Source: Paenibacillus nasutitermitis (GTDB taxonomy: Bacteria; Bacillota; Bacilli; Paenibacillales; Paenibacillaceae). From it: a stretch of DNA of 64,000 nucleotides. The position numbers and the translations under genes were made by a program. Below are positions 25,646 to 34,294 of this stretch, in pieces (the first letter of the stretch is position 1; each line of letters begins with the position of its first letter). The notes beneath the pieces were generated by a model. The model was not told the DNA's origin. It did no database searches and was given only the letters and a program-made list of their open reading frames with translations. The DNA is taken from contig NZ_BMHP01000002.1 of assembly GCF_014641075.1 (NCBI RefSeq), forward strand, positions 1,674,001 through 1,738,000, in the 5' to 3' direction.

Positions 25646-25912
25646 CTAGTGCCGTACTCTTCCGTATTGGATAGGTTTCAGCTCGGAAAATTGCGTTAAA
25701 CGGAGTCTTCCGGATCGATGGCTTAGCGGAGACAATATCTGAGCGCGCCCTGAAACACCAGGGTTCACCGTTACATTATTTTGTTGCAGATTTGGAATCG
25801 CTACAATTCCGCTGGAAATAAATTCGAGCATACGTCCCTTATCAAGATTAAGGTGCCCGGCAATTTCCAGGATGTCCAGTTGAATCGGCGAATCATTCTC
25901 GAAAACTGTCAA
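25646..25912 (-). CDS. Hypothetical protein
   Basis: 88 residues, not recognised. It starts at TTG 25912 with AAGGAGG about 8 nt upstream. The N-terminal part IQLDILEIAGHLNLDKGRML looks helical and the middle FISSGIVAIPNLQQNNVTVN is strand-rich; the end is basic. A TGTCGAA heptamer, the Spo0A-box core, lies at 25981-25987, about 70 bp upstream. A sporulation link is only a guess. Confidence 0.5.
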   Translation of the reverse strand: MTVFENDSPIQLDILEIAGHLNLDKGRMLEFISSGIVAIPNLQQNNVTVNPGVSGRAQILSPLSHRSGRLRLTQFSELKPIQYGRVRH

Positions 25913-26348
25913 AACGTTTCCTCCTTACTCCCACTATCTATATCTATAACCAGATTATAAGGACTCAAACGTGAGGAGGCTGTCGAAACTTGTAACATTA
26001 ATGAAATTTTAGAAATCCGGCGATAATCCCGATTATTCATACATCAAACGAGCAAGGCGAAAGGTAAAAGAAACAGAATCGCCTTTATAGGGGAATTCTT
26101 TAAAATGCTTGATACCACTAGCCTCCAGAATACCTTCGAAAAGAAGACATTCCTTAAATACTCAAAATAACACCCAATTGTGGTAAATGAAGGAGATGAA
26201 ACATAGAGAATGTCATATTCACACCGAACTAGTCGGGCCAGACTATATATTATGAAAGGGTAGTCAGGAAGTCATGAAGCACTCGTATATGCAATCTTAC
26301 ACTTATATTACAAGATGAATCATTCGACTTTTCCTGTTTCTTTCATCA
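25913..26348. other. Long AT-rich intergenic region
   Basis: About 436 bp with no credible gene on either strand. Apart from the ribosome site and possible Spo0A-like heptamer of the adjacent minus-strand gene, I see only scattered short frames with stops and no clear inverted repeat. It could be the remains of a decayed insertion, but no transposase fragment can be read. Confidence 0.4.
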
Positions 26349-26411
26349 AACAAAAAAAACCTCCAAGGACGAATGAACCGAGTTGTTCACCCCATTCGTC
26401 TTAGAGGCCGG
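26349..26411 (-). terminator. Terminator of erpA-like gene
   Basis: CCTC...AGACGAATG pairs with CATTCGTC...GAGG, followed by TTTTTTTTG on the minus strand. Confidence 0.85.
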
Positions 26412-26440
26412 AGAACTTTTATCCCAGATACCCTGTATTC

Positions 26441-26794
26441 TTAACAATCACCCGGTTTACCCGCGGCAACCGCCGTACGGAAGGACGATCCGCATCCGCA
26501 TGTAGCGGAAGCATTGGGATTGTTTATGGTAAACCCTCCGCCCATAGCGGATTCCTTGAAATCAATTTCCAGACCGTTCAGATACTGCAGGCTATCATTG
26601 TCAACGACCACTTTAAGTCCACTGTATTCAATCACTTTATCTTGGTCATTCTGCTCATCGTCAAATCCCATGCTGTACGAAAACCCGCTGCAGCCGCCTT
26701 CCTTAACACCGATGCGCAAAAACAGGTTAGGCGTTTCTTCTGAGCTGAGCATTTCTTTTATTTTTTCATTTGCGGTTTCGCTAATGTTAATCAT
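26441..26794 (-). CDS. erpA: A-type iron-sulfur cluster carrier (ErpA/IscA/SufA family)
   Basis: 117 residues. The three conserved ligands are Cys35 (GGCSGFSY), Cys99 and Cys101 (ATCGCGSSF). It carries Fe-S clusters from the SUF machinery to target enzymes. A fourth cysteine is the last residue, in a C-terminal extension AAGKPGDC. AAGGAGG precedes the ATG. Other Fe-S factors of the window are YuzB and YutI. Confidence 0.93.
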   Translation of the reverse strand: MINISETANEKIKEMLSSEETPNLFLRIGVKEGGCSGFSYSMGFDDEQNDQDKVIEYSGLKVVVDNDSLQYLNGLEIDFKESAMGGGFTINNPNASATCGCGSSFRTAVAAGKPGDC

Positions 26795-26907
26795 ACATAA
26801 TCCCTCCTTAGTCCATAGTCATGCAATCTCCGGCAGCAATGCCGCCCTTGATTCTTAATTATACTCCACTTTACGGTACGGCTCAATATGCTTTGCGTCT
26901 GTATTCA

Positions 26908-27546
26908 TTACGGCAAAATAGACAAAATCGCAAAGAAATGAAAAACGGAACCGCCTACCACGAAGAGATGCCATACGGCATGGTGATATGGAAAACTCCT
27001 CCACATATAAAAAATCGTTCCAAAGCTGTACAGAAGACCGCCGATGATCAGCAATTGCAGGCCGCCCGGATTAATATGCGCTTTGAGCGGTCCCCAGGCA
27101 AAAACAATCATCCATCCCATCACCAGATAAAGGATCGTCGAAGTAAACAGAAACCGGGATGTGAAGAAGGACTTGAATATAACTCCGCAGACCGCCACTC
27201 CCCAGATAATGCCGAAAAATGTCCAGCCTTTGGCTCCCGGCACCAAATGAAGCAGAATAGGCGTATAGGTTCCTGCAATAAACAAATAAATACAGGCATG
27301 ATCCAGCTTCTCGAACACATCCTTCACCTTTCCGGCTGGAAAGCTGTGCAGCAGCGTGGAGCAGGTATAGAGCAGCAGCATCATGGTGCCATAAATGGTG
27401 AAGCTCACCACATGAGACGCTTGTCCCTTGAGAGCCGCAAAAACGATAAGGACCACCAGCGCCGCGACACTGAGCAGGATGCCTAGGCCATGGGTAAGGG
27501 CGTTGGCCACTTCTTCCCTGCGTGAGTATGTGTGCGTATTTGCCAA
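26908..27546 (-). CDS. yplQ: Hemolysin III / PAQR-family membrane protein (YplQ-like)
   Basis: 212 residues from TTG 27546, preceded by AGAGGTG. The frame runs on to 27633, but the extra 29 residues are basic and lack a ribosome site, and 212 residues match the usual length. Seven transmembrane helices. Family residues are EEVANALTHGLG at the start, the Ser/His motifs in YTCSTLLHSF and FEKLDHACIYLFIAGTYTP, and the final HAVWHLFVVGGSVFHF with two His; these probably form the metal site of PAQR proteins. The biological role in bacteria is not settled. Confidence 0.9.
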   Translation of the reverse strand: MANTHTYSRREEVANALTHGLGILLSVAALVVLIVFAALKGQASHVVSFTIYGTMMLLLYTCSTLLHSFPAGKVKDVFEKLDHACIYLFIAGTYTPILLHLVPGAKGWTFFGIIWGVAVCGVIFKSFFTSRFLFTSTILYLVMGWMIVFAWGPLKAHINPGGLQLLIIGGLLYSFGTIFYMWRSFPYHHAVWHLFVVGGSVFHFFAILSILP

Positions 27547-27711
27547 TTCCACACCTCTTTTCGTGCGCGTTAAAAATAAATCCCATCCGTCTGTAAGTGC
27601 CCTAGCCGCGCTTTCTCTTCTATTGTACCCCAATTCTCTTCAAGACGGTAATGGACGGCCTATCGCGAGTTGATTTCCTATTGCCTCTTGATCCCAGCCT
27701 GACTTTTGTGG

Positions 27712-27740
27712 TTGCCGCTCAGCGCGAGGAGGTTTATAAT
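27712..27740 (+). promoter_or_regulatory. Promoter of mqnE
   Basis: TTGCCG (27712-27717), 17-bp spacer, TATAAT (27735-27740). The transcript would start near 27747 and run about 120 nt before the ATG. Confidence 0.65.
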
Positions 27741-27782
27741 AGGGTCAGTTGAGGTTCATAAACGGTTATTACGGTATTCGCA

Positions 27783-27798
27783 AGTGACTTTTTTCACA
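27783..27798 (+). promoter_or_regulatory. Crp/Fnr-like palindrome downstream of the mqnE promoter
   Basis: AGTGA, six bases, TCACA: nine of ten positions match the TGTGA-N6-TCACA core used by Fnr/Crp proteins. It lies about 37-52 nt after the predicted transcription start, where binding would hinder elongation or initiation. Control by an oxygen or redox regulator is an inference. Confidence 0.35.
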
Positions 27799-27867
27799 AA
27801 GTATTTATTTCATAACACATATCACCGGACCTATACCCAGTGCCCGGCGGACTAGGAGGAAGCCGTC

Positions 27868-28971
27868 ATGAATGTAGCCATACCGACAGAAGACAAGCAG
27901 ATGCAGGATATTATCGAGAAAGTTCGCTCCGGGGAGCGTCTGACCCGTGAAGACGGGGAATTTTTGTATCGTTCCGATGATCTTTTGACTATTGGACAGC
28001 TGGCAAATGAGGCTAATATGCGGAAGAACGGCCGCAAGGTTTATTTTATTGAGAACATGAGTCTGTATTTCACAAACGTCTGCGAAGCCCACTGCGCTTT
28101 TTGCAATTTCCGCAAGGATAAAGGCGAAGAAGGTTCCTACACGCTCTCCGGAGCGGAAATGATCGAGTATGTGGAACAGCATATCCATCCTGGCGTTCGG
28201 GAATTCCACATTGTCGGCGGACATAATAATCATGTTCCGTTTCAATATTATGTAGATTCGTTAAAAGCATTACATGAGCGTTATCCCGATATTACGCTTA
28301 AAGCCTACACAGCAGCAGAAATCGACTTCTTCTCCAGAATCAGCGGGCTAAGCTATCGCGAGGTGCTTGAGGAGTTGATGAAGGCCGGCCTGAAAAGTCT
28401 TACCGGCGGAGGTGCGGAGATTCTCTCCGACGAGTACCGTAAAAAAATGAAGGTGGACAAAGCCGACGTTTCCCAATACCTTGAGGTTCACCGTACCGCC
28501 CACAATCTTGGGCTTCGCACCCACACGACTATGCTTTATGGTTCCGTCGAGAAACATGCAGACCGGATTAATCATATGCTGCAAATCCGCGAGCTGCAGG
28601 ATGAGACGAACGGATTTTTGGTCTTTATCCCTCTCTCCATGCAGCCAATCAGCCCGAAGGCGGGTATCCGCCGTCGCAACTCGGCTTTTGAAGACCTGAA
28701 GACCATTGCGATCAGCAGGCTGATGCTGGATAATTTTCAGCATATTAAAGCTTATTTTATCAATATTGGGACCCAGCTTACGCAAGTCTCGCTGACAATG
28801 GGCGCATCCGATGTGCATGGTACGATCGTCAAGGAACGAATCAGTCATGCTGCGGGCGCTCTTACTCCCGAAGGCATTACACGCGAGGATCTGATCTGGC
28901 TGGTTAAAGGTGCTGGACGTATTCCCATAGAACGGGATACCTTCTATAACGAAGTAAAGATTTATGAGTAA
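27868..28971 (+). CDS. mqnE: Aminofutalosine synthase MqnE (radical SAM)
   Basis: Joins 3-[(1-carboxyvinyl)oxy]benzoate to the adenosyl group of SAM, an early step of the futalosine route to menaquinone. 367 residues, the usual length. The [4Fe-4S] motif is C72-x3-C76-x2-C79 (CEAHCAFC). Conserved downstream stretches are FHIVGGHNN, LTGGGAEILSDE, RTHTTMLYGS and SLTMGASDVHGT. The gene is followed 88 bp later by a type II NADH dehydrogenase, an enzyme that reduces menaquinone, so synthesis and use of the quinone are linked. The rest of the mqn pathway is not in the window. Confidence 0.95.
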   Translation: MNVAIPTEDKQMQDIIEKVRSGERLTREDGEFLYRSDDLLTIGQLANEANMRKNGRKVYFIENMSLYFTNVCEAHCAFCNFRKDKGEEGSYTLSGAEMIEYVEQHIHPGVREFHIVGGHNNHVPFQYYVDSLKALHERYPDITLKAYTAAEIDFFSRISGLSYREVLEELMKAGLKSLTGGGAEILSDEYRKKMKVDKADVSQYLEVHRTAHNLGLRTHTTMLYGSVEKHADRINHMLQIRELQDETNGFLVFIPLSMQPISPKAGIRRRNSAFEDLKTIAISRLMLDNFQHIKAYFINIGTQLTQVSLTMGASDVHGTIVKERISHAAGALTPEGITREDLIWLVKGAGRIPIERDTFYNEVKIYE

Positions 28972-29058
28972 GACAGCGGACATTAGCGCGCATACTAAGC
29001 ATCATCATTTAAACGCAAAAGGCTTTACTGCAGATGATAAAGAAGGTTGGGGTTGCCA

Positions 29059-30126
29059 ATGAAGCGTTTTGTCATACTCGGAGGCGGCTACGGAGGCTTA
29101 ACCGTTGCCCATCAATTGCTGGATGGCGAGCTGCCCGATGACACCATTATTGTTATGATCGACCGCATGCCGTATCAGGGACTTAAGACGGAATATTACT
29201 CTCTCGTTGCCGGTACGGTAGCGGATATTGACCTTCGTGTCGGTTTTCCTTCCGACCCCCGGCTGCTGATTATGTACGGAGAAGTCTTGTCGGTTGATCT
29301 GGAATCCAGGCAGGTGGGAATTGCGGGCCAGGATCCCATTCATTATGACTGGCTGGTTATCGCCCTTGGCTGTACCGACAAGTTCCACAGCATTGAGGGC
29401 GCAGAGTTGTATTCCAACAGTATTCAGACCTTCACTGCCGCCCGCAAAACGTATCAGGCTGTCAACGATGTCAAGCCTTACGGCCAGGTCACGATTGTAG
29501 GCGGTGGACTAAGCGGGGTGGAAATCGCATCGGAGCTGCGCGAAGGCCGTCCGGACATCAACATCCGCATTGTTGACCGTGGACCGAGCATTCTTTCGGC
29601 TTTCCCCGGCAAACTGCAGAACTATGTGTCCTCCTGGTTCACGGAGCATGAGGTGGAGATGCGCGGCCATGTTTCGCTTCACAAGGTGGAGCAGGGCGTG
29701 TTGTATGACCAGAACGATACAAGCCCTCTTATGACCGATGTTATTGTATGGACTGCTGGTATCCAGCCCGTATCGCTGGTGCAAAAAATCAATTTGCCCA
29801 AGGATTCAACCGGGCGTCTGATTATCAATGAATATCACCAGCTTCCCGACCATCAGGAAGTATTTATTGTCGGGGACTGCGCGTCTGTTCCTTTCGCGCC
29901 AAGCGCCCAGGCGGCGGAGGCCCAGGGCAAGCAGGTAGCCGAAGTGATGCAGGCCCATTGGAGCGGCAAAAAACCGAAGCTCTCTAAAATCAAGCTAAAA
30001 GGCGTGCTCGGCTCGCTTGGCAAGAAATCCGGTTTTGGTCTGATGGGCCGTACTCCGATTATGGGCCGTGTGCCGCGTGTACTCAAGAGCGGTGTGCTCT
30101 GGATGTCCAAGCATCATTTGGGATAA
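29059..30126 (+). CDS. Type II NADH dehydrogenase (YutJ-like)
   Basis: FAD-dependent NADH:menaquinone oxidoreductase, 355 residues from ATG 29059 (the frame opens at a TTG four codons earlier that overlaps AAGG). FAD motif FVILGGGYGGLTVAHQL, NAD motif VTIVGGGLSGVEIASEL, closing FAD motif VFIVGDCASVPFAPSAQAAE. It shares family and motifs with the yumB product but is clearly diverged. It lies in the mqnE unit on the plus strand and next to yuzB and yutI, as yutJ does in B. subtilis. Confidence 0.9.
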   Translation: MKRFVILGGGYGGLTVAHQLLDGELPDDTIIVMIDRMPYQGLKTEYYSLVAGTVADIDLRVGFPSDPRLLIMYGEVLSVDLESRQVGIAGQDPIHYDWLVIALGCTDKFHSIEGAELYSNSIQTFTAARKTYQAVNDVKPYGQVTIVGGGLSGVEIASELREGRPDINIRIVDRGPSILSAFPGKLQNYVSSWFTEHEVEMRGHVSLHKVEQGVLYDQNDTSPLMTDVIVWTAGIQPVSLVQKINLPKDSTGRLIINEYHQLPDHQEVFIVGDCASVPFAPSAQAAEAQGKQVAEVMQAHWSGKKPKLSKIKLKGVLGSLGKKSGFGLMGRTPIMGRVPRVLKSGVLWMSKHHLG

Positions 30127-30139
30127 AGCAGCAGAAGCC

Positions 30140-30412
30140 TTATAAATCGTCAATCAGCCGGTCGAGGGCTGCCCGTTCCGCATCCTGCTCATTGATTGAC
30201 TTCATGATCTCATCATAAAGTTCTTCAGCTTCTGCGGCCGCAACGATCTCGCCATTGACCATGGCAAATGGAAACAGGTAACATTCACCGCAGTTGCCGA
30301 GGCAGCCGTATTCTATAATTTCGAGCTCGGGATTCCCTTCGAGCCGTTTCATCACTTGGTCGGTGCCATGGTGCATATTGCTGGCGCAAAATTCTATTAT
30401 CGGTTTTAGCAT
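30140..30412 (-). CDS. yuzB: YuzB-family protein (DUF1450)
   Basis: 90 residues from ATG 30412. A GTG at 30424 that extends the frame is part of the ribosome site AAGGTGAG. Cysteines: IEFCASNMHHG at the start and YGCLGNCGECY in the middle, a thioredoxin-like or metal-binding pattern. B. subtilis YuzB is shorter; the C-terminal charged extension here (INEQDAERAALDRLIDDL) is extra. Convergent with the NADH dehydrogenase gene, 13 bp apart. Function unknown. Confidence 0.85.
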   Translation of the reverse strand: MLKPIIEFCASNMHHGTDQVMKRLEGNPELEIIEYGCLGNCGECYLFPFAMVNGEIVAAAEAEELYDEIMKSINEQDAERAALDRLIDDL

Positions 30413-30506
30413 GCGGGTTCTCACCTTACCTTAAATGATATCGGATGATATCCATTTTCAATTACGCTACTTTGTATTATAATAGGGGAGAAAGGAGTGG
30501 ATTGCA

Positions 30507-30755
30507 ATGAGTGAAAGTACACAAAGCAGCACAATGTATGATGAAGTGTTGGATGTATTGGATAAGCTTCGCCCTTTCCTTCAACGCGATGGCGGCGACG
30601 TCGAGCTTGTTGACGTAGAGGATGGTATCGTTAAGCTGCGCTTGATGGGTGCTTGCGGCAGCTGCCCAAGTTCAACCATTACTCTCAAAGCAGGTATTGA
30701 ACGTGCCCTGCTTGAAGAAGTTGAAGGCGTACAAGAAGTCATGCAGGTATTTTAA
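30507..30755 (+). CDS. yutI: NifU C-terminal-domain Fe-S scaffold protein (YutI/Nfu)
   Basis: 82 residues. The NifU domain covers residues 10-80: [21 protein letters not shown] and the cluster-binding Cys50-x2-Cys53 in [11 protein letters not shown]. Forms or carries a [4Fe-4S] cluster as a dimer. GAAAGGAGTG precedes the ATG and a TATAAT lies about 30 nt upstream of the start. Divergent from yuzB. Confidence 0.95.
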   Translation: MSESTQSSTMYDEVLDVLDKLRPFLQRDGGDVELVDVEDGIVKLRLMGACGSCPSSTITLKAGIERALLEEVEGVQEVMQVF

Positions 30756-30775
30756 GCCATAACAAAAGCTTCCAA

Positions 30776-30820
30776 GAAGAAACGGCTGCGCCGTCCTCTG
30801 GCGGCAAGGTTCGTTTCTTC
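30776..30820 (+). terminator. Terminator of yutI
   Basis: GAAGAAACG and CGTTTCTTC enclose an inner stem GCGCC/GGCGG; the T stretch lies within the 3' arm, so the terminator is of moderate strength. Confidence 0.6.
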
Positions 30821-30870
30821 CCTTAGACCTTATAGAAATTTATTAGAATTAAATTCTATAAGGCTACAAT

Positions 30871-30922
30871 AAAGAGTCTTGCCGGAATTTGCCTAAGGGC
30901 AAGCCGTCAAGACTCTTTTCTC
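30871..30922. terminator. Terminator facing the SDR gene
   Basis: AAGAGTCTTG and CAAGACTCTT form a 10-bp stem with inner GCC/GGC pairs and TTTTC on the plus strand; on the minus strand it closes the SDR gene 5 bp away. Confidence 0.7.
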
Positions 30923-30926
30923 TTGT

Positions 30927-31712
30927 TTATGTAACCGGGATGCTGTTCTTAATGGGATCGAAGCCGCCGGTGACATCAATAATATTGCCCGTCAAATAAT
31001 CGGAAGCGTGCATGCACAGAAAACCAATGACGCGAGCGATATCTTCCCCGCTTCCCGGTCGGCCGCCCGGCGACTCTTCATCACGCTCACTGCGGACTTC
31101 CAAAATGGACCGTTCCTTGTTCAAGCCTTTAATATCGCCCGGGCAAATCATGTGAACCGTAATCCCGTCCCCTGCTTCCTCAACGGCCAGCGTTTTTGTG
31201 AACGAAACCAGTCCTGTTTTAGCGGCAGCATAAACAGCCCTGTGCGGCCAGGCGCGGCCTTCTCCCGCATGCCCGAAGCCAAAGTGGATAATACGCCCCC
31301 ACTTTCTTCTGCGCATCCCTGGGAGCAGTTGATGATCAAGCAGCATCACGCCCAGCAGATTGCCATTAATGAGGCCGATAATATCCTCCACTGCGTAATC
31401 GGCAAAACGTTTGCGTTCCCTGATAAAAGGTCCGGCGTTATTAATCAGGATGTCGATGCACCCGCTGGATGACCAGCTTTGTGCCTGCGCGGCCAGCCGT
31501 TCAACGTCGGAGCGGATGGAAATATCCGCCTGGAAAGCCGTACAACGGACGCCCAGCTGTTCAATTTCTGCGGTAAGCTGCCGGGCTTCTTTTTCACTGG
31601 ATACATAGTTCAATACAAGATCGCAGCCCATACGGGCCAATGCCAGCGCCGTCACCTTGCCTAATCCTTTGGCGCTGCCCGTGATTAAAGCAGTTTTACC
31701 ACTTAGCTCCAT
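30927..31712 (-). CDS. Short-chain dehydrogenase/reductase
   Basis: 261 residues. Cofactor motif ALITGSAKGLG at the start, NNAG in ILINNAGPF, catalytic Tyr and Lys in VYAAAK, PG in MICPGDIKG and the end YLTGNIIDVTGG. The stretch before the Tyr reads IIHFGFGHAGEGRAW, with no Ser at the usual place, so the canonical catalytic tetrad is incomplete or shifted. Single gene on the minus strand; substrate unknown. Confidence 0.85.
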   Translation of the reverse strand: MELSGKTALITGSAKGLGKVTALALARMGCDLVLNYVSSEKEARQLTAEIEQLGVRCTAFQADISIRSDVERLAAQAQSWSSSGCIDILINNAGPFIRERKRFADYAVEDIIGLINGNLLGVMLLDHQLLPGMRRRKWGRIIHFGFGHAGEGRAWPHRAVYAAAKTGLVSFTKTLAVEEAGDGITVHMICPGDIKGLNKERSILEVRSERDEESPGGRPGSGEDIARVIGFLCMHASDYLTGNIIDVTGGFDPIKNSIPVT

Positions 31713-31742
31713 GGGTCACCCTCCCATGTGAAGTATAGCATA

Positions 31743-32453
31743 TCAGATTTGTTTCCTCATATGGTTGCATGCATAATCAAATGTCAACAGCAGCGTTCCG
31801 TAAATGAGTTCCATTCCTTGTGCAAGATCGGCGCATCGTTCCTTCAGGTTCTCCAGCCGGTGCAGTTCCCCGTAGGCCGAGTAGCTCTGCTGCAAATCAT
31901 CCTGCAGCTCCGAATTCATATAGTGAATCTCCGTGTTGCGGCGCTTGCGCAGTCTCCCCATTGGCTCTTTGTACTGCTCCTTCAGCTGCTCCAGGCCGGA
32001 ACCCAGCCGTGTATGCAAATTCCGCTGCCGCATGCCGCGCAGCACCGTGAAGTAGGAGAAATGAACCTTGAATCGTTCCGTATGAAGGTCAAATAATTCA
32101 TTCATCAACGTTCCCAATTTATCGAGTAAGGCGAATAAACGGATAAAGGCGTTTTTATCAAAATAGACATGCCGGTGGTAATTCAGCAGCTCTTCCGCTG
32201 ACATGCTTTCCATAGAAGGAGATGTCACTTTGTCTGCCAGTTTCCGCGCCGCATATTGACTCTGCTCCAATTCATCAAGCGATACGATGAGCCCAAGAGT
32301 CCATATTTCATACTTCTTCATCTTATGCTCGCGATCCTGTCCTTTAGAAATGGAACCATGCAGCATGGATGCAAAACGCTCCATGATTTCCATTGTTTTG
32401 AGAAGTTTTCCCTCCGATTTGCGCGGTGGTTCGTCGAACAATATTCGCAGCAT
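31743..32453 (-). CDS. HEPN-domain protein, Cthe_2314 type
   Basis: 236 residues, mainly helical. Near the C-terminus RRNTEIH contains R172-N-x3-H177, the R-x4-6-H motif used for catalysis in HEPN ribonucleases. Length and flanking helices resemble the Cthe_2314-like HEPN group. No nucleotidyltransferase or antitoxin gene is next to it, so it does not look like a toxin-antitoxin pair; neighbours are an SDR and an acetyltransferase. An RNase or RNA-binding role is an inference from the motif. Confidence 0.6.
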   Translation of the reverse strand: MLRILFDEPPRKSEGKLLKTMEIMERFASMLHGSISKGQDREHKMKKYEIWTLGLIVSLDELEQSQYAARKLADKVTSPSMESMSAEELLNYHRHVYFDKNAFIRLFALLDKLGTLMNELFDLHTERFKVHFSYFTVLRGMRQRNLHTRLGSGLEQLKEQYKEPMGRLRKRRNTEIHYMNSELQDDLQQSYSAYGELHRLENLKERCADLAQGMELIYGTLLLTFDYACNHMRKQI

Positions 32454-32575
32454 CTGCTAAATCCCCCTAGGGTCCGCTGTATGATGTAAACAATCTCTGG
32501 AATCAGTAGGTAGGTTTCCCCAAAAGGTTCAAGTCCAACATGGCAAAGATTGAAGGTCCAGTCACGGTGAATGGA

Positions 32576-33112
32576 TCAAAGACGCTTCAAACGCTCCTGA
32601 TCATTGATTTGTCCGAAGATCAACTTCCATCGCTCAATCTGACCAGGATCGGCGATTTCCGGTTCATAACCGAGCTTCAAATAACTTACGATCGCAGCCA
32701 AGCGCGAATCATCCGTGTTCAGAATGGCGCTTACGCGCTTCTCTTCAGCCATCCGGTGCATAGCTGCCAAGCTTACCATATACCCTAGCTTACGGCCTGC
32801 GTGGGCTGCAAGAGCGCCTACCATATGCAGGTATCCTGTCTCGTCCCCCCACTGCTTTCGCCACCATGCAGATGCGGTTGCAACAGGTTTCCCTTCCCAG
32901 CATATAAAGAAAATCCGTTCTGGTCTATATTCATCGTCATCGGCCATCATTGCGAAACGGTATTCTACCCCGAAAGCTTCATTGATAATAGTTTCCCAAG
33001 CAGCTTCGTCGCCTGGTTGGAATGAACGTACTGTGTAGTCTGAAGCAAGCTGTACTTCGGGCAGTCCAGCCAGTGAAGGGTTAAACATCACCAATTGCGG
33101 TTGTTCTTCCAT
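32576..33112 (-). CDS. GNAT-family N-acetyltransferase
   Basis: 178 residues from ATG 33112, chosen because AAGGAGG lies 8 nt before it; the frame extends 16 codons further without one. Residues show the GNAT layout: YTVRSFQPGDEAAWETIINEAFG, PVATASAW, a central strand and acetyl-CoA loop in YLHMVGALAAHAGRKLGYMV, then HRMAEEKRVSAILNTDD and LKLGYEPEI. Substrate unknown. Confidence 0.85.
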   Translation of the reverse strand: MEEQPQLVMFNPSLAGLPEVQLASDYTVRSFQPGDEAAWETIINEAFGVEYRFAMMADDDEYRPERIFFICWEGKPVATASAWWRKQWGDETGYLHMVGALAAHAGRKLGYMVSLAAMHRMAEEKRVSAILNTDDSRLAAIVSYLKLGYEPEIADPGQIERWKLIFGQINDQERLKRL

Positions 33113-33273
33113 ATTAGCCCTCCTTCGCCCATCAGATATCGTTACTCTAAGCGCTTCCATGAAGCCTTGTTAATCTCCGGCTCCTTCATCAGCTGTGCAT
33201 CGTTCACTTCCCATGATGCTCAAATCGTTGAACCAAATCAAGCATTATTTTTTGTGTCGCATGCATGAGGCAT

Positions 33274-33315
33274 CAAAAAAAGGAAAGGAAGGGCCGTCAC
33301 GGGTACGGGCCTTCC
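33274..33315 (-). terminator. Terminator of ctaA
   Basis: GGAAGGCCCGTAC and a GGCCCTTCC arm pair, then TTTCCTTTTTTTG on the minus strand, 26 bp past the ctaA stop. Confidence 0.85.
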
Positions 33316-33340
33316 AGCTAACAGACATGGAATCAAAAAA

Positions 33341-34294
33341 TCACGATCGCTTGAGCGGGCGGTTGAAGCGCCCTTCCTGCCATTTCCAGGCGCGAACCAT
33401 CAAATCCGCCATTATACCGAACAGGAAAGAAACGATAATATTATGGAGGATACTCGTAAACACCAGCAAATCATCATTAGACAGCGTAGCCGTCAGGACA
33501 GCTCCGCTGACAATCTGCAGGCAAATCAGAGCTAATGCCAATGAAGCTGTGCGGCGCAGCTCAGGATTTGTCGCACAAACCCGGCTGACATGGCGCCACA
33601 GCCAAATGACGGCTATCAGCAGAACCAGTGCGCCCAACCGGTGGATAAAAACAATCCCGGTGGCTCCTTCCATCGTCGGAATGAATTCTCCATTGCAAAG
33701 CGGCCAGCCTTGACAGCCTCCTGAAGAATCCGTATGACGGACAAAAGCGCCTAAATAAACGACAATATACGTATAAATCAATACACCCAGCACCAGACGG
33801 AAAACCGATCGCGGCACCGCGGAAAGCGGTTTGTCGTCGATGGTTCCGCGCCGGACCCTGTTGACCCAGAATACCAGCAGCAGAGTACTGACAAATGCCA
33901 GGATCGAAAACCCGAAATGCATGGCCAGTACGGCCGCGGACTGCTCCCATACTACCGCGATAGCGCCCAGTACTGCCTGAAGCAGGGTGAAAAACCCAGC
34001 CAGACTGGCATAAATGACAGCCTCAGGTTTCCGGCGGTAAAGCACCAGAGTGGAAATAAATACAGCCAGCACCAGAAGGCCAACCAGGCCGCTAATCAGT
34101 CGATGTGAATATTCAATTAACGATTCCAACGTATAGGCTGGTATGAACTTCCCGTGGCATAGCGGAAAATCTGTCCCGCATCCTCTGCCAGAATCGGTAT
34201 TCGTTACCAAGGAACCGGCTATTAGTACAAGAAACATTCCAATGCACGCCGCAATAGCAATATAACGATAACGGCTTGGGGTCAATCTCATCAC
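33341..34294 (-). CDS. ctaA: Heme A synthase CtaA
   Basis: Oxidises heme O to heme A for aa3-type cytochrome oxidase. 317 residues, eight transmembrane helices in two four-helix halves. Conserved cysteine pairs on the outer face are visible in both halves: GRGCGTDFPLC (Cys39, Cys46) and GGCQGWPLC. Heme-ligand histidines are His64 in EYSHRL, and others in LAMHFGF, FIHRLGA and ILHNIIV. CtaB, which makes heme O, is encoded 14 kb away at 48117. A single-gene unit on the minus strand. Confidence 0.95.
   Translation of the reverse strand: MMRLTPSRYRYIAIAACIGMFLVLIAGSLVTNTDSGRGCGTDFPLCHGKFIPAYTLESLIEYSHRLISGLVGLLVLAVFISTLVLYRRKPEAVIYASLAGFFTLLQAVLGAIAVVWEQSAAVLAMHFGFSILAFVSTLLLVFWVNRVRRGTIDDKPLSAVPRSVFRLVLGVLIYTYIVVYLGAFVRHTDSSGGCQGWPLCNGEFIPTMEGATGIVFIHRLGALVLLIAVIWLWRHVSRVCATNPELRRTASLALALICLQIVSGAVLTATLSNDDLLVFTSILHNIIVSFLFGIMADLMVRAWKWQEGRFNRPLKRS

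Larger units (their letters stand above)
27547..27867. other. Region between yplQ and mqnE
   Basis: 321 bp. It holds the mqnE promoter at 27712-27740, a Crp/Fnr-like palindrome at 27783-27798, an untranslated leader of about 120 nt and AGGAGG before mqnE. No gene is seen. Confidence 0.5.

Noticed and set aside
25913..26348. Possible insertion-sequence remnant
   Set aside because: A GGAGGCTGTCGAAA stretch recalls some IS ends, but no inverted partner or transposase fragment could be found.
31743..32453. HEPN gene as toxin of a toxin-antitoxin pair
   Set aside because: No nucleotidyltransferase or small antitoxin gene adjoins it.
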